From positions 1-26,190 of the IMG/VR virus record IMGVR_UViG_3300030110_001739: a stretch of 26,190 nucleotides of DNA, one strand, 5' to 3'. This DNA comes from a virus. The notes under the pieces were generated by a model. The model did no database searches, was not told the origin of the DNA, and worked only from the letters and a program-made list of their open reading frames with translations. The first letter of the stretch is position 1; the number at the start of each line of letters is the position of its first letter. Positions 1-8,192 of this stretch are shown here, piece by piece. The translations under genes and the position numbers were made by a program.

Positions 1-878
1 TCTCCACTAGATCCACTTGTACCGTCTATACCACTCGTACCTGTTGTTCCCGAAGTTCCACTAGTACCGGATGTACCATCATCTCCACTACTACCAGAAG
101 ATCCAGAAGTCCCACTTGTACCAGAACTACCGTCTTCACCACTAGAACCACTTGTACCCGATGTTCCATCAGTTCCACTCGTTCCTGTTGTACCACTTGT
201 CCCACTGGTACCACTACTTCCATCATCTCCACTAGACCCACTGGTACCTGCTGTTCCACTACTACCGCTCGTACCATCTATTCCAGATGTACCGGTCGTA
301 CCACTAGATCCAGAACTACCACTGGTTCCAGAAGTTCCATCATCTCCAGATGTACCATCTTCACCAGAGCTACCACTGCTTCCACTTGTACCACTAGTAC
401 CAGTAGTTCCAGATGTAGCTGATGTACCAGAAGAACCACTTGTACCAGCCGTTCCACTACTACCACTTTCTCCTGAACTACCACTTGAACCAGATGTTCC
501 ACTAGTTCCATTTGTACCACTTGTTCCATCTATACCTGAACTTCCACTAGTACCACTAGTTCCGTCATCACCAGATGAACCTGCTGTACCTGAACTTCCA
601 CTGCTACCTGCAGTTCCACTAGATCCAGAGCTTCCAGAGCTACCAGATGTTCCCGTTGTACCACTAGTACCATCTTCTGCAGACGTACCACTTGTACCAC
701 TTGTTCCGGATGTACCATCCTCAGCTGATGTACCACTCGTTCCAGATGTACCAGATGTACCGGTTGTACCTGATGTAGCACTACTACCTGAAGTTCCACT
801 AGTTGCACTTGTACCTGATGAGCCTCCTGTACCACTAGTACCAGAGGTTCCAGTTGTACCTGAAGTCCCTGAGGTACC
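1..878 (-). repeat. Collagen-like Gly-X-Y tract 4
   Basis: This is the longest tract, about 97 triplets before the left edge cuts it. Thr-Ser pairs dominate, with Ile-Asp, Asp-Asp and Glu-Asp pairs scattered through it. Alanine replaces the expected glycine at several places, for example the SAED segments near 672-680 and 720-728. Synonymous codons are heavily mixed. Confidence 0.95.
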
Positions 879-2819
879 AGAACATAATCCATTAACTCCT
901 ACCGATCCACCATTGTCAATAGTAGGTAGAGCTTTAGCACATACATCTGTTGCATTTCCTTCGGATATAGTAATAGTTTGAGCTACGTTTGCACAGTCTG
1001 TATAGTCTGCATCACAATCACCTCCACCACCTGGACATGATAAGTTATAACTTATACAGCTACCACCAGATGTACCGGAAGTACCACTTGTACCTCCTGA
1101 TCCACTAGAACCAGAAGTACCCGAGGTACCTGATGTGCCAGACGTACCTGATGTACCATCAATACCTGATGATCCACTCGTACCTGAAGAACCTGAAGAG
1201 CCTGAAGTACCTGTAGTACCAGAGGATCCTGCACTGCCTGATGTTCCAGATGTGCTGCCAACCGATACACCTATTTGTTTTATACTAAATATAGCAGAAG
1301 GTGAAGCTGGTCTATTGTACCCACCTGTTTGAGCAGATGTAGCAAACAATTGAACTGAATTACTGGAAGAAGCAAACCATAACTCTAAATAATCCCCTGC
1401 TTCTAATATTAGAAGGTAAGGAGTAGAAGGCATGTATCTAATGTTATTTTCTAAAGTTTTTATTCTATCCTTACGAGGTAAGTCCACACCATTCTTCTTG
1501 ATCCATAAATCTATTTCAGGATTACCAGCATCAGTACACTCAGCTTGTACAGTATAAGATATTTCATACACACCATTGTGTACAATTCTTACCTGTTGAT
1601 TAACATCGAGAACAAAACCGTTCTCTAATTCTGTTGTTTGGAATGTAACAGCCACTGGAGTATTAGCTGCTGGTTGACTATGACTTACATTAGATGAATA
1701 TGCTGCATACCAGTTTGCTATAGCAGCACCTGATGATCCATCAGCACCACTACTACCTGAGCTACCGGATGTACCGGTTGTACCAGCCGTCCCACTGGTA
1801 CCTGAAGTACCTGAGCTACCACTAGTTCCAGATGTACCTGGTGTTCCACTAGTTCCTGCTGTTCCACTAGTACCCGCTGTCCCAGAAGTACCTGTTGTTC
1901 CTGATGTCCCACTTGTTCCTGTAGTACCACTTGTTCCTGTACTTCCTGATGAACCAGCTGTACCACTACTACCAGGAGTACCACTGCTTCCAGAGCTACC
2001 ACTCGTACCAGTTGTACCTGATGTTCCTGTTGTTCCAGAGGTACCGCTAGTACCACTAGAACCATCACCACCTGTTGCACCATCTAAGTTTACACAGAAT
2101 GTAGTGTATGTTCCTGATCCCACACATGTAGTAGGTGCAGTAAAGGTTAAAGATCCTGTTGCTGAATTGTATGATATAACTTCGCACTCTTGATAATTGT
2201 TTACATCATGTGCGATAATAATAGATTGAGCCGGAGTATATGCTAAACCTGTACAAATAGTTAATGTACCTGCTTGACATAAAGTAAAACCAGGACTAGC
2301 GACAGTAAAGCAGCATTTATAGAAGTCTCCATCATCTCCTGATGTTCCACTCGTACCACTAGTACCCGTTGTACCAGCTGTACCCGATGTACCAGGAGTT
2401 CCTGATGTTCCAGCTGAGCCCGATGTACCACTTGATCCACTAGTACCAGTGGTACCAGAAGTTCCGGTGGTTCCTGCAGTTCCACTTGTACCTGATGTCC
2501 CAGCACTTCCGCTTGTACCTGAGGTACCAGCTGTAGCACTTGTACCAGACGTACCAGAAGTTCCTGAAGTAGCAGACGTACCAGAAGATCCCGAGATACC
2601 AGAGGTACCTGAGGTTCCTGACGTACCACTAGATCCATCCGCACCAGCACCTGAACATAGAAGTTTATCTATCTTCTCTAGTGCTTCTTCTACAGTCATA
2701 TTTGTCATGACTCCAGAGCATACGAGGTTTGGGCCCTCATAGAACACACAAGCTGCACTTAGTGTTATGGGGCAAGGATTAGCTGCACAAATTAAATTGC
2801 TACTACTTTTCTTACTCAT
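1..2819 (-). CDS. Collagen-like (Gly-X-Y) phage fiber protein, 3' end beyond the window
   Basis: Probable trimeric receptor-binding or decoration fiber of the virion. The frame opens at the ATG at 2819-2817 and has no stop to base 1, giving at least 939 residues. Order: N-terminal head (residues 1-58) with a 31-residue module shared with the upstream gene; Gly-X-Y tract 1 (59-164); Cys-rich beta module (about 165-243) with [16 protein letters not shown] and [17 protein letters not shown], a type common in phage fibers; tract 2 (about 247-364); a C1q/TNF-like jelly-roll candidate (365-517) with [18 protein letters not shown] and [11 protein letters not shown]; tract 3 (525-585); a six-Cys linker (about 586-646); tract 4 from 648 to the edge. 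X-Y pairs are mostly Thr-Ser, Ser-Ser, Thr-Thr and Thr-Ala, with little Pro or Lys. The gene starts 17 bases after the 131-aa gene, with no Shine-Dalgarno site, so it is probably cotranscribed. The fiber role is inferred from domain types. Confidence 0.9.
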   Translation of the reverse strand, partial: MSKKSSSNLICAANPCPITLSAACVFYEGPNLVCSGVMTNMTVEEALEKIDKLLCSGAGADGSSGTSGTSGTSGISGSSGTSATSGTSGTSGTSATAGTSGTSGSAGTSGTSGTAGTTGTSGTTGTSGSSGTSGSAGTSGTPGTSGTAGTTGTSGTSGTSGDDGDFYKCCFTVASPGFTLCQAGTLTICTGLAYTPAQSIIIAHDVNNYQECEVISYNSATGSLTFTAPTTCVGSGTYTTFCVNLDGATGGDGSSGTSGTSGTTGTSGTTGTSGSSGSSGTPGSSGTAGSSGSTGTSGTTGTSGTSGTTGTSGTAGTSGTAGTSGTPGTSGTSGSSGTSGTSGTAGTTGTSGSSGSSGADGSSGAAIANWYAAYSSNVSHSQPAANTPVAVTFQTTELENGFVLDVNQQVRIVHNGVYEISYTVQAECTDAGNPEIDLWIKKNGVDLPRKDRIKTLENNIRYMPSTPYLLILEAGDYLELWFASSSNSVQLFATSAQTGGYNRPASPSAIFSIKQIGVSVGSTSGTSGSAGSSGTTGTSGSSGSSGTSGSSGIDGTSGTSGTSGTSGTSGSSGSGGTSGTSGTSGGSCISYNLSCPGGGGDCDADYTDCANVAQTITISEGNATDVCAKALPTIDNGGSVGVNGLCSGTSGTSGTTGTSGTSGTGGSSGTSATSGTSGSSATSGTTGTSGTSGTSGTSAEDGTSGTSGTSGTSAEDGTSGTTGTSGSSGSSGSSGTAGSSGSSGTAGSSGDDGTSGTSGSSGIDGTSGTNGTSGTSGSSGSSGESGSSGTAGTSGSSGTSATSGTTGTSGTSGSSGSSGEDGTSGDDGTSGTSGSSGSSGTTGTSGIDGTSGSSGTAGTSGSSGDDGSSGTSGTSGTTGTSGTDGTSGTSGSSGEDGSSGTSGTSGSSGSSGDDGTSGTSGTSGTTGTSGIDGTSGSSG
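1065..1247 (-). repeat. Collagen-like Gly-X-Y tract 3
   Basis: A short tract of about 20 triplets joins the jelly-roll-like domain to the six-cysteine linker. The pairs are Thr-Ser, Ser-Ser, Ser-Ala, Thr-Thr, Ile-Asp and Ser-Gly. No alanine-for-glycine change was seen in it. Confidence 0.93.
1728..2081 (-). repeat. Collagen-like Gly-X-Y tract 2
   Basis: About 39 triplets run from the GATGGDG segment to the SGADGSSG segment just before the jelly-roll-like domain. The first few residues break phase once (Gly-Gly-Asp), after which the three-residue period is regular. Two Thr-Pro pairs occur, resembling the Thr-rich collagens of bacterial and phage surface fibers. Confidence 0.94.
2328..2645 (-). 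repeat. Collagen-like Gly-X-Y tract 1
   Basis: About 35 triplets lie between the N-terminal head and the first Cys-rich module. Alanine stands in the glycine position at 2535-2537 and at 2571-2573, in SGTSATSG and GTSATAG contexts. The tract ends with Gly-Asp-Asp-Gly. Confidence 0.94.
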
Positions 2820-2836
2820 TTATATGAATATATATA

Positions 2837-3232
2837 TTAATGTACTATTTTAAGAAGGTCTCCTGTACGGTATACTTCTCCTACGGATAATCCAGCAAGT
2901 AAAGCAGCATTGTTATTAGCATACTCAGGTGCACCTGCTTCAGGTATAGTTACAACAACTTCCCAATCAGAAGCTGTTCCAGCTAAATTAGCAACATAAA
3001 CTTTACCTCCTGGTACACTTTGATCTACATGTAGTTTTCCTACATAAGGTGCAGGACTAACCGGTGGAGCGGAAGTGAATGAAGGTACTAAGTTTGTGTC
3101 AATAAGTCCTAGGATATTCTGTAGATCATCTCCAGGATTTACCATTGCATTAACTAAGTATGGACCATTGTATATAATGCACTCTGCATTTTGCAGTACA
3201 GCACACGTGGGACAAATTTCAGCGGTTCTCAT
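2837..3232 (-). CDS. Small virion protein sharing the fiber's N-terminal module
   Basis: A 131-residue protein starting at the ATG at 3232. Residues 1-17 include CPTC. Residues 18-48 align without gaps to residues 24-54 of the collagen-like fiber encoded next (11 of 31 identical; shared core CxxYxGPxLV, then LxxIDxxL). The middle, with KLHVDQSV and VYVANLAGTASDWEVVV, suggests a small beta domain. The C-terminus GLSVGEVYRTGDLLKIVH resembles the closing motif of many small phage structural proteins. No signal peptide or membrane segment is visible. The likely role, inferred from the shared leader and position, is an accessory fiber, collar or head-decoration protein docking at the same kind of site as the fiber. 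The exact role is unknown. Confidence 0.8.
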   Translation of the reverse strand: MRTAEICPTCAVLQNAECIIYNGPYLVNAMVNPGDDLQNILGLIDTNLVPSFTSAPPVSPAPYVGKLHVDQSVPGGKVYVANLAGTASDWEVVVTIPEAGAPEYANNNAALLAGLSVGEVYRTGDLLKIVH

Positions 3233-3239
3233 ATTATTA

Positions 3240-3272
3240 CAAATTTAAATTATTATTTTATATTATTAACAA
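3240..3272 (-). promoter_or_regulatory. Bacteroidota-type promoter candidate for the 131-aa and fiber genes
   Basis: On the minus strand TTG (3272-3270) is followed after 22 bases by TAAATTTG (3247-3240), which fits TTG-N(17-23)-TAnnTTTG. The box ends exactly 7 bases before the ATG at 3232, so the transcript would be leaderless or nearly so. The region is very AT-rich, so a chance match is possible. The same geometry at the other promoter candidate supports it. Confidence 0.5.
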
Positions 3273-3312
3273 TCACTTATAAAACACCTTAGTATAATAT
3301 AGCAATTGTATG

Positions 3313-6300
3313 TTATCTTCTGTTTTGAGCAGGAATAGTTACATCAAAATCTCGAGCAAATTGATCACTAGTTACAGCTAACCAGTTAACCATTCCTTTA
3401 GTTAGTGGGAACATCTTCATTAGATACTTGACAGGTTGAGCTTGTTCTCTAACTGATTTAGGAGTCGATCCACTCTTAAGTGTTGCATACATTCTTCCAT
3501 CCATTCCAGTTGTTTCTCTCATAAAGTGATCAAAGAATCTACTAATCTCATCGAATAAACCAAGAGAAGGGAATATCCCTTGACTTAACATACTATTCCA
3601 TTCAGCTGGATTATAGAAGAACATAAGTTCTTGGGAGAATCTAGCAAGAGTTCTTTTCATGTATCTAAAGAAGTTCTTTTCTGCTTTGGTAGCATTGTCT
3701 TCTGGTTCAAAGTATCCCATAACCATTAGCAGTTGTGTAAGAGCTATAACGATAGCAATCTCTCTAGTTTGATTTCTTATATTGTTTCTAACCATCTCAA
3801 TAAAGTCTTCCCTAGACATGTTTAGTCTTTCTCCTGTTTGTTGCTCGTACTGTTTACTGTACTTTTGATAGAGTTCATCTATCTTTGCAAGTCCATTATC
3901 ATCTAACTTGATGGTTCCTTTTATATCTTTTACCATCTTCACTACATTCAGACTAAGAAAAGATGCAAATAATCTGGCTCTACCAATATCATAAACTTCA
4001 CCAGTAGTAGTACCATCATCTTTTATCTCCACCCCAAAGTCATCACCCATCTTCTTAAATCCTTGGAAACGTGTAGCTACAAGTTTGGGAATCCAACTCT
4101 TGAATACCATTGCAGACTTACCAAAGATATTCATGTTCATAGATATCTCATCAAAGTCTGTAAATCCACCAGTTGCTGTTCTAGATATATCTCTGGCTAT
4201 GTTCGTTAATCGTTGTACTTCATCTCTATTCTTCAAATCAAAACCTGGTATTACAACCTTACCATCTACTAGTTTTTTAGTGGCAAAGATAGACTTGTTT
4301 TTACTCAAGTTATCTATCTCCTTATTGATCTCTCCTATAACCTTGTTGTACTCCGCAGCATTTTTATATCTATTTTTGTATTTATTCTTTACAAAGTCTC
4401 TGATATTTACAATGTTTCCATCTACTACCATCATGTTCTGCATCAACACTTTAAATATAGCTCTCTCCATAAGAAGTTCAGGTTGTCTAAAGAAGAAGAA
4501 TAAATCATCACTTAGATTTCTTCTTGTTAAAGCAGTTATACCAGCGTCTCTTAGTGCATCGTATGTAGGACTATCTTTTAAAGGTTGGAAGATTTCTTCT
4601 AATTGTACAAATGCTTCTTTCTGTTCTCCACTTCTAAACTTATTTCCTATTAAGCTAGTTAATGCTGCTTGGAATTCTGCTCGAGTAAAGTATTTTCCTG
4701 ACTGAGCTATCACCTGTATACCAGCACCAAATGCATTAACCATACCTGAAATAGGTTCTAGTCCTAAAGTTTTGAGTGTAAACCAACTATTCATACCCTC
4801 CATGATTTTTATTACAGAGAAGTAACTTGGATTATCTGTATTTGAAAATGGTTCTACATTAAATAACTGTTTCATTACAGAATTTATTCCCTTCTTAGCA
4901 CCTTGAATAGGAATAGCTTGATCAATATCAGATGTATACTTCTGGTCGTATAGGATACTTTTTAAGAACTGATCAAAGAATTCTGTATTATCTTCATTCC
5001 CTTGTTCTATTACAGGTGAGTTTCCTTGCTGAACTACATTTCCTATCCAGTTAGTTTTGTAATGATCTTTTGCTTTCATTACAGTTTTAACTAATCTCAT
5101 TTGACCTTCAATCTCACTTATATATTTGTACTTATGTACATGATTAATATAAAGTATTTGGTTTTTAAATAACTCTAGAGATACATCAGACATATTATTA
5201 GGATTATTTTCATCCTGATTACTAAAATCATAGGTATAATATTTTGGTACACCTAACATAGTTTCTCCTGTTAATGCATTTATCTTTCCATACCCTACGT
5301 CCTCAGCATTTCTAGTAAATGCCTTTCCCCAGTTTTGAACTGCAGACAATCCATAATCCCAAGAAAGAGATTCAGCTGTGCCTTTCGATATAAAAGGTAA
5401 GAAGGTAGACTCTGCTTTATTCTGGAGGTATCCTACATCTGCTGCTATACTATTTATTTCTCTTATTAAATTATATAAAGCAAACAAGTCTTTATCCTTA
5501 GTGAGATCCTTGTACTCTTTAGATAACCATTTATCTTTAGGATGTTTTGCTAGTATCTCGTTAGACCAACCATTAAAATCTCTTCTAGAGATATCATACT
5601 TCTGTCTAGTATCTTGAATAGCTTTGTCTCTTAAACTCCTTAAATCTTCAGTAGCATATAGAGACTTATGCCTCTCAATTTCACGTTGCATAATAGGAAT
5701 AGCTTCTTTTTTATATGCTTCTATATCTACATTGTCAAATAACCACTGTTTACTTCTATTCCCTTCAGCAGCATTGTCTCTCATTTGATTATAAAACTCT
5801 CTCTGATATTTATATATTAACTGATTTACTAAAGATCCATCTTCTTGTCGATATATTTTTCTTACTGTTTCTGCAAGATTACCACCTCTATCTACTAGCT
5901 TTTTTCTAATAGCCATTAACTTTTCTACATAACCTCTAGACTCACTATCTGCATCATCTTGTGCTCTTCTAGCTGACCTTGATAGTATTCTTAAAGAAGG
6001 TAAAGGTAAATCTGATAGACGTGTAAATAGTCTGCTGAAAGATAAACTCTTTATAATTTTTGTAGGATTTAAAAGTCCTGTAACATTATATTTATTCCCA
6101 ATAAATTTGTCAGCAAACTCTCCTGTAATTCTTTGAACCTCTTCTCTATTGGCCATTATCTCTTGTTGCTTTCTATTTATCTCATCTTGAACCTGTTGTT
6201 TCTGAGACTCAGCAATATTTAGAAATGGAATTAACGGTGCAATTTCTACATTTATTTTCTCAAATGCTACAGACTGATCTAAGTAGTCATTCATTCTATC

Positions 6301-8190
6301 AGAAAATTCATTTAATTGTTGGTTATCAAAAGTATTTTCACTTGGTTTAACACCTTCATAAGTGGTAATATACTCAGCTACAATAGCATCTCCTTCATTT
6401 TTCATTACTGATATTGCATCTATAATTCCCTTAACATTTAAGTTAGCTTGTGTAAGTCTAACTGCTTTCTTTATAATGTTTAAACGATCTTTTTTAGAAG
6501 TTTTAGATGCCTGATCGGTTGCATTCTCATCTGATATAACATCATATAACTTATTAAGTTTTGTTAAAAGTTGATCTAATCCTGGTATATTAGTACTCTC
6601 ATCTGTTACCGGAACAACTGTAAGATATAAAGGAGTCTCTTCTCCTTTCTTGGGAACTACAGAACCTATAGCTATACTTGTTAACATAAGCTCAGAAGTT
6701 TGATCCTGAAAGTTTTCTCTTTTTAAGTTAAGAGCAATCGGTACAGCTCTAGTCTTTCCAACACTCTTTACTCCATATACATTTTGTAGTATTGCACGAT
6801 AGGTTTTAAGTTGTTCGTTAAATGCTCCTTGTTTATACCAAGCTACGTCTTGGGTATTCTTACCCATACTTATAAACTTCCAATCATATATATGTGTCTT
6901 TCCGTCTTGTTCTACTATAAGAAGATCTATGGTACCTGCTTCATCGTTAGTAGGATCATATACCATTACTTCAGAAAACACTAGAGGATTTCTTCCATTC
7001 TTAGAAAAACTTGCAATTAAATCTGTATAGTATTTTTCTAATTTAGTGTGAACTTCAGCTCTTTGTCTGTCAGCTATGTACATTCTTTGACCAGGTATCT
7101 GTCTTCTAGTTCCATCCGGATTAAAGAATCTAGCATGTATCTGTTCAAACATATCATGAAATTCAACTCCTAGTTCTCTCTTAACATTATTATCTATCTT
7201 CTCTTGTTCGGTAAATTCTATTCCACCTCGAAATCTTTGTCTGTACCACTGCTTTACTCTATCTGTTACTCTGTTTTGTACTCTTACATACTCATCTCCC
7301 TGCTTTACCTCATAGAAACTATTACCATTTTCTTCATCTTGAAGTAAAGGATTTATTGGTTCATTACTTTCTATCTTTCTTATATTCTTTTTAGTATTAA
7401 GAATACGATCCTGTATTTTCTTTTGAGGATCCGTAAGTGTAAAGTATAGTTCTCTAGGAGTACCATCTAATAGTTCTCCTTCTACTCCTTCTGTTGTAAT
7501 TATGCCAGCAATCTTTTGGAATATATCTACATTAGATTCTGCGTAAACGCCTCTAAACCAGCCAGTTATAGCATCCCATATTCTTTTAAATAAAGATCTA
7601 TCTTGTTCTGTTAACTCTTCTGGTTCTACTACTGTATCAGAAGCTTCAACATCAGATAACTGTTGGCCTACAATATATGCTATAAGTTTATCAGCTGCTT
7701 CTTTCTTTATCTTTCTTATATTTGGTCTTCCATCCGGTAGTTGATAAGCTGGTATTTCTCTATACTTTTCTAAAGTTTTATTATATATTTTAAACCCACC
7801 TATCTTAGATATCATTTCTGTAACCAACTCAGGATTCTGTTGTTCTAATATTTGAGTGGCAATGTGTACCATCTCCTCTGTTATATCTTCTTGAGTTGCT
7901 CCTTCACTAACTGCAATAAGTTTACCTACAGCATCTGCAACAGAGTTTGCCCCTCTAATATCCATGTCAGGATTTTCTGCCGCATAGGTTTGTAGATCAG
8001 TTAAGCTAACACCCATCTTAGCTATAAGCTCTTTTACTTTAGAAAGATTACTCTCTACTGGTACGGTGTTAGTATACTCTCCAGGCACATTACCATCAAA
8101 GTTATTCCATAGGAAATATGCTTTCTCTTCACCTTGAGCTTTAACTAGCTCTTTCCATTCCGGACTATTTATGTTAGGACATATCGCCAT
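3313..8190 (-). CDS. Large virion cargo protein with PD-(D/E)XK nuclease domain and zincin-like remnant
   Basis: A 1625-residue protein. I start it at the ATG at 8190, which overlaps the upstream stop as TAATG; a TTG two codons earlier is possible but less likely. Residues 1-35 (MAICPNINSPEWKELV...) look like the start of known phage structural proteins. EEMVH at 105-109 resembles a zincin site with its first His replaced by Glu. FKRIWDAITGWFR at 201-213 matches a helix in the giant polymerase protein. A full RecB/Cas4-type PD-(D/E)XK set follows: H345, E407, D422 (GTIDLL), D436-W-K438, and Q460xxxY464. Residues from about 650 on are mostly helical. A hydrophobic stretch (IAIVIALTQLLMVMGYF) lies near 1475-1490. 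Likely packaged with the polymerase and acting on DNA after entry or during packaging; that is inference. Confidence 0.88.
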   Translation of the reverse strand: MAICPNINSPEWKELVKAQGEEKAYFLWNNFDGNVPGEYTNTVPVESNLSKVKELIAKMGVSLTDLQTYAAENPDMDIRGANSVADAVGKLIAVSEGATQEDITEEMVHIATQILEQQNPELVTEMISKIGGFKIYNKTLEKYREIPAYQLPDGRPNIRKIKKEAADKLIAYIVGQQLSDVEASDTVVEPEELTEQDRSLFKRIWDAITGWFRGVYAESNVDIFQKIAGIITTEGVEGELLDGTPRELYFTLTDPQKKIQDRILNTKKNIRKIESNEPINPLLQDEENGNSFYEVKQGDEYVRVQNRVTDRVKQWYRQRFRGGIEFTEQEKIDNNVKRELGVEFHDMFEQIHARFFNPDGTRRQIPGQRMYIADRQRAEVHTKLEKYYTDLIASFSKNGRNPLVFSEVMVYDPTNDEAGTIDLLIVEQDGKTHIYDWKFISMGKNTQDVAWYKQGAFNEQLKTYRAILQNVYGVKSVGKTRAVPIALNLKRENFQDQTSELMLTSIAIGSVVPKKGEETPLYLTVVPVTDESTNIPGLDQLLTKLNKLYDVISDENATDQASKTSKKDRLNIIKKAVRLTQANLNVKGIIDAISVMKNEGDAIVAEYITTYEGVKPSENTFDNQQLNEFSDRMNDYLDQSVAFEKINVEIAPLIPFLNIAESQKQQVQDEINRKQQEIMANREEVQRITGEFADKFIGNKYNVTGLLNPTKIIKSLSFSRLFTRLSDLPLPSLRILSRSARRAQDDADSESRGYVEKLMAIRKKLVDRGGNLAETVRKIYRQEDGSLVNQLIYKYQREFYNQMRDNAAEGNRSKQWLFDNVDIEAYKKEAIPIMQREIERHKSLYATEDLRSLRDKAIQDTRQKYDISRRDFNGWSNEILAKHPKDKWLSKEYKDLTKDKDLFALYNLIREINSIAADVGYLQNKAESTFLPFISKGTAESLSWDYGLSAVQNWGKAFTRNAEDVGYGKINALTGETMLGVPKYYTYDFSNQDENNPNNMSDVSLELFKNQILYINHVHKYKYISEIEGQMRLVKTVMKAKDHYKTNWIGNVVQQGNSPVIEQGNEDNTEFFDQFLKSILYDQKYTSDIDQAIPIQGAKKGINSVMKQLFNVEPFSNTDNPSYFSVIKIMEGMNSWFTLKTLGLEPISGMVNAFGAGIQVIAQSGKYFTRAEFQAALTSLIGNKFRSGEQKEAFVQLEEIFQPLKDSPTYDALRDAGITALTRRNLSDDLFFFFRQPELLMERAIFKVLMQNMMVVDGNIVNIRDFVKNKYKNRYKNAAEYNKVIGEINKEIDNLSKNKSIFATKKLVDGKVVIPGFDLKNRDEVQRLTNIARDISRTATGGFTDFDEISMNMNIFGKSAMVFKSWIPKLVATRFQGFKKMGDDFGVEIKDDGTTTGEVYDIGRARLFASFLSLNVVKMVKDIKGTIKLDDNGLAKIDELYQKYSKQYEQQTGERLNMSREDFIEMVRNNIRNQTREIAIVIALTQLLMVMGYFEPEDNATKAEKNFFRYMKRTLARFSQELMFFYNPAEWNSMLSQGIFPSLGLFDEISRFFDHFMRETTGMDGRMYATLKSGSTPKSVREQAQPVKYLMKMFPLTKGMVNWLAVTSDQFARDFDVTIPAQNRR

Positions 8191-8192
8191 TA
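8188..8192 (-). other. TAATG stop-start overlap (giant protein to nuclease gene)
   Basis: The TAA ending the 4194-aa gene (8192-8190) shares its last A with the ATG (8190-8188) of the next gene. No Shine-Dalgarno site precedes it. Terminating ribosomes probably restart here, which ties the yield of the nuclease protein to that of the polymerase. This also favors the ATG over the TTG at 8196. Confidence 0.75.

Noticed and set aside
1-892. Possible CRISPR-like or tandem DNA repeat from regular spacing of ACC/TCC trinucleotides
   Set aside because: The 3-base period is codon period of a Gly-X-Y protein, and no direct repeat with spacers of CRISPR size is present.
26-2650. Minus-strand frames of 72-129 codons rich in Val, Gln, Leu and His within the first 2.7 kb
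   Set aside because: They are shifted readings of the Gly-X-Y repeat. The collagen frame is continuous through all of them and has domain structure.
1135-2742. Plus-strand frames rich in Val-Pro and Asp/Glu-Pro (1135-1332 and 2449-2742)
   Set aside because: They are the antisense reading of Gly-Thr-Ser codons, a composition artifact with no own start context.
3233-3312. Terminator after the 1625-aa gene
   Set aside because: The 80-base gap is AT-rich, but I found no stem followed by a T-run on the minus strand.
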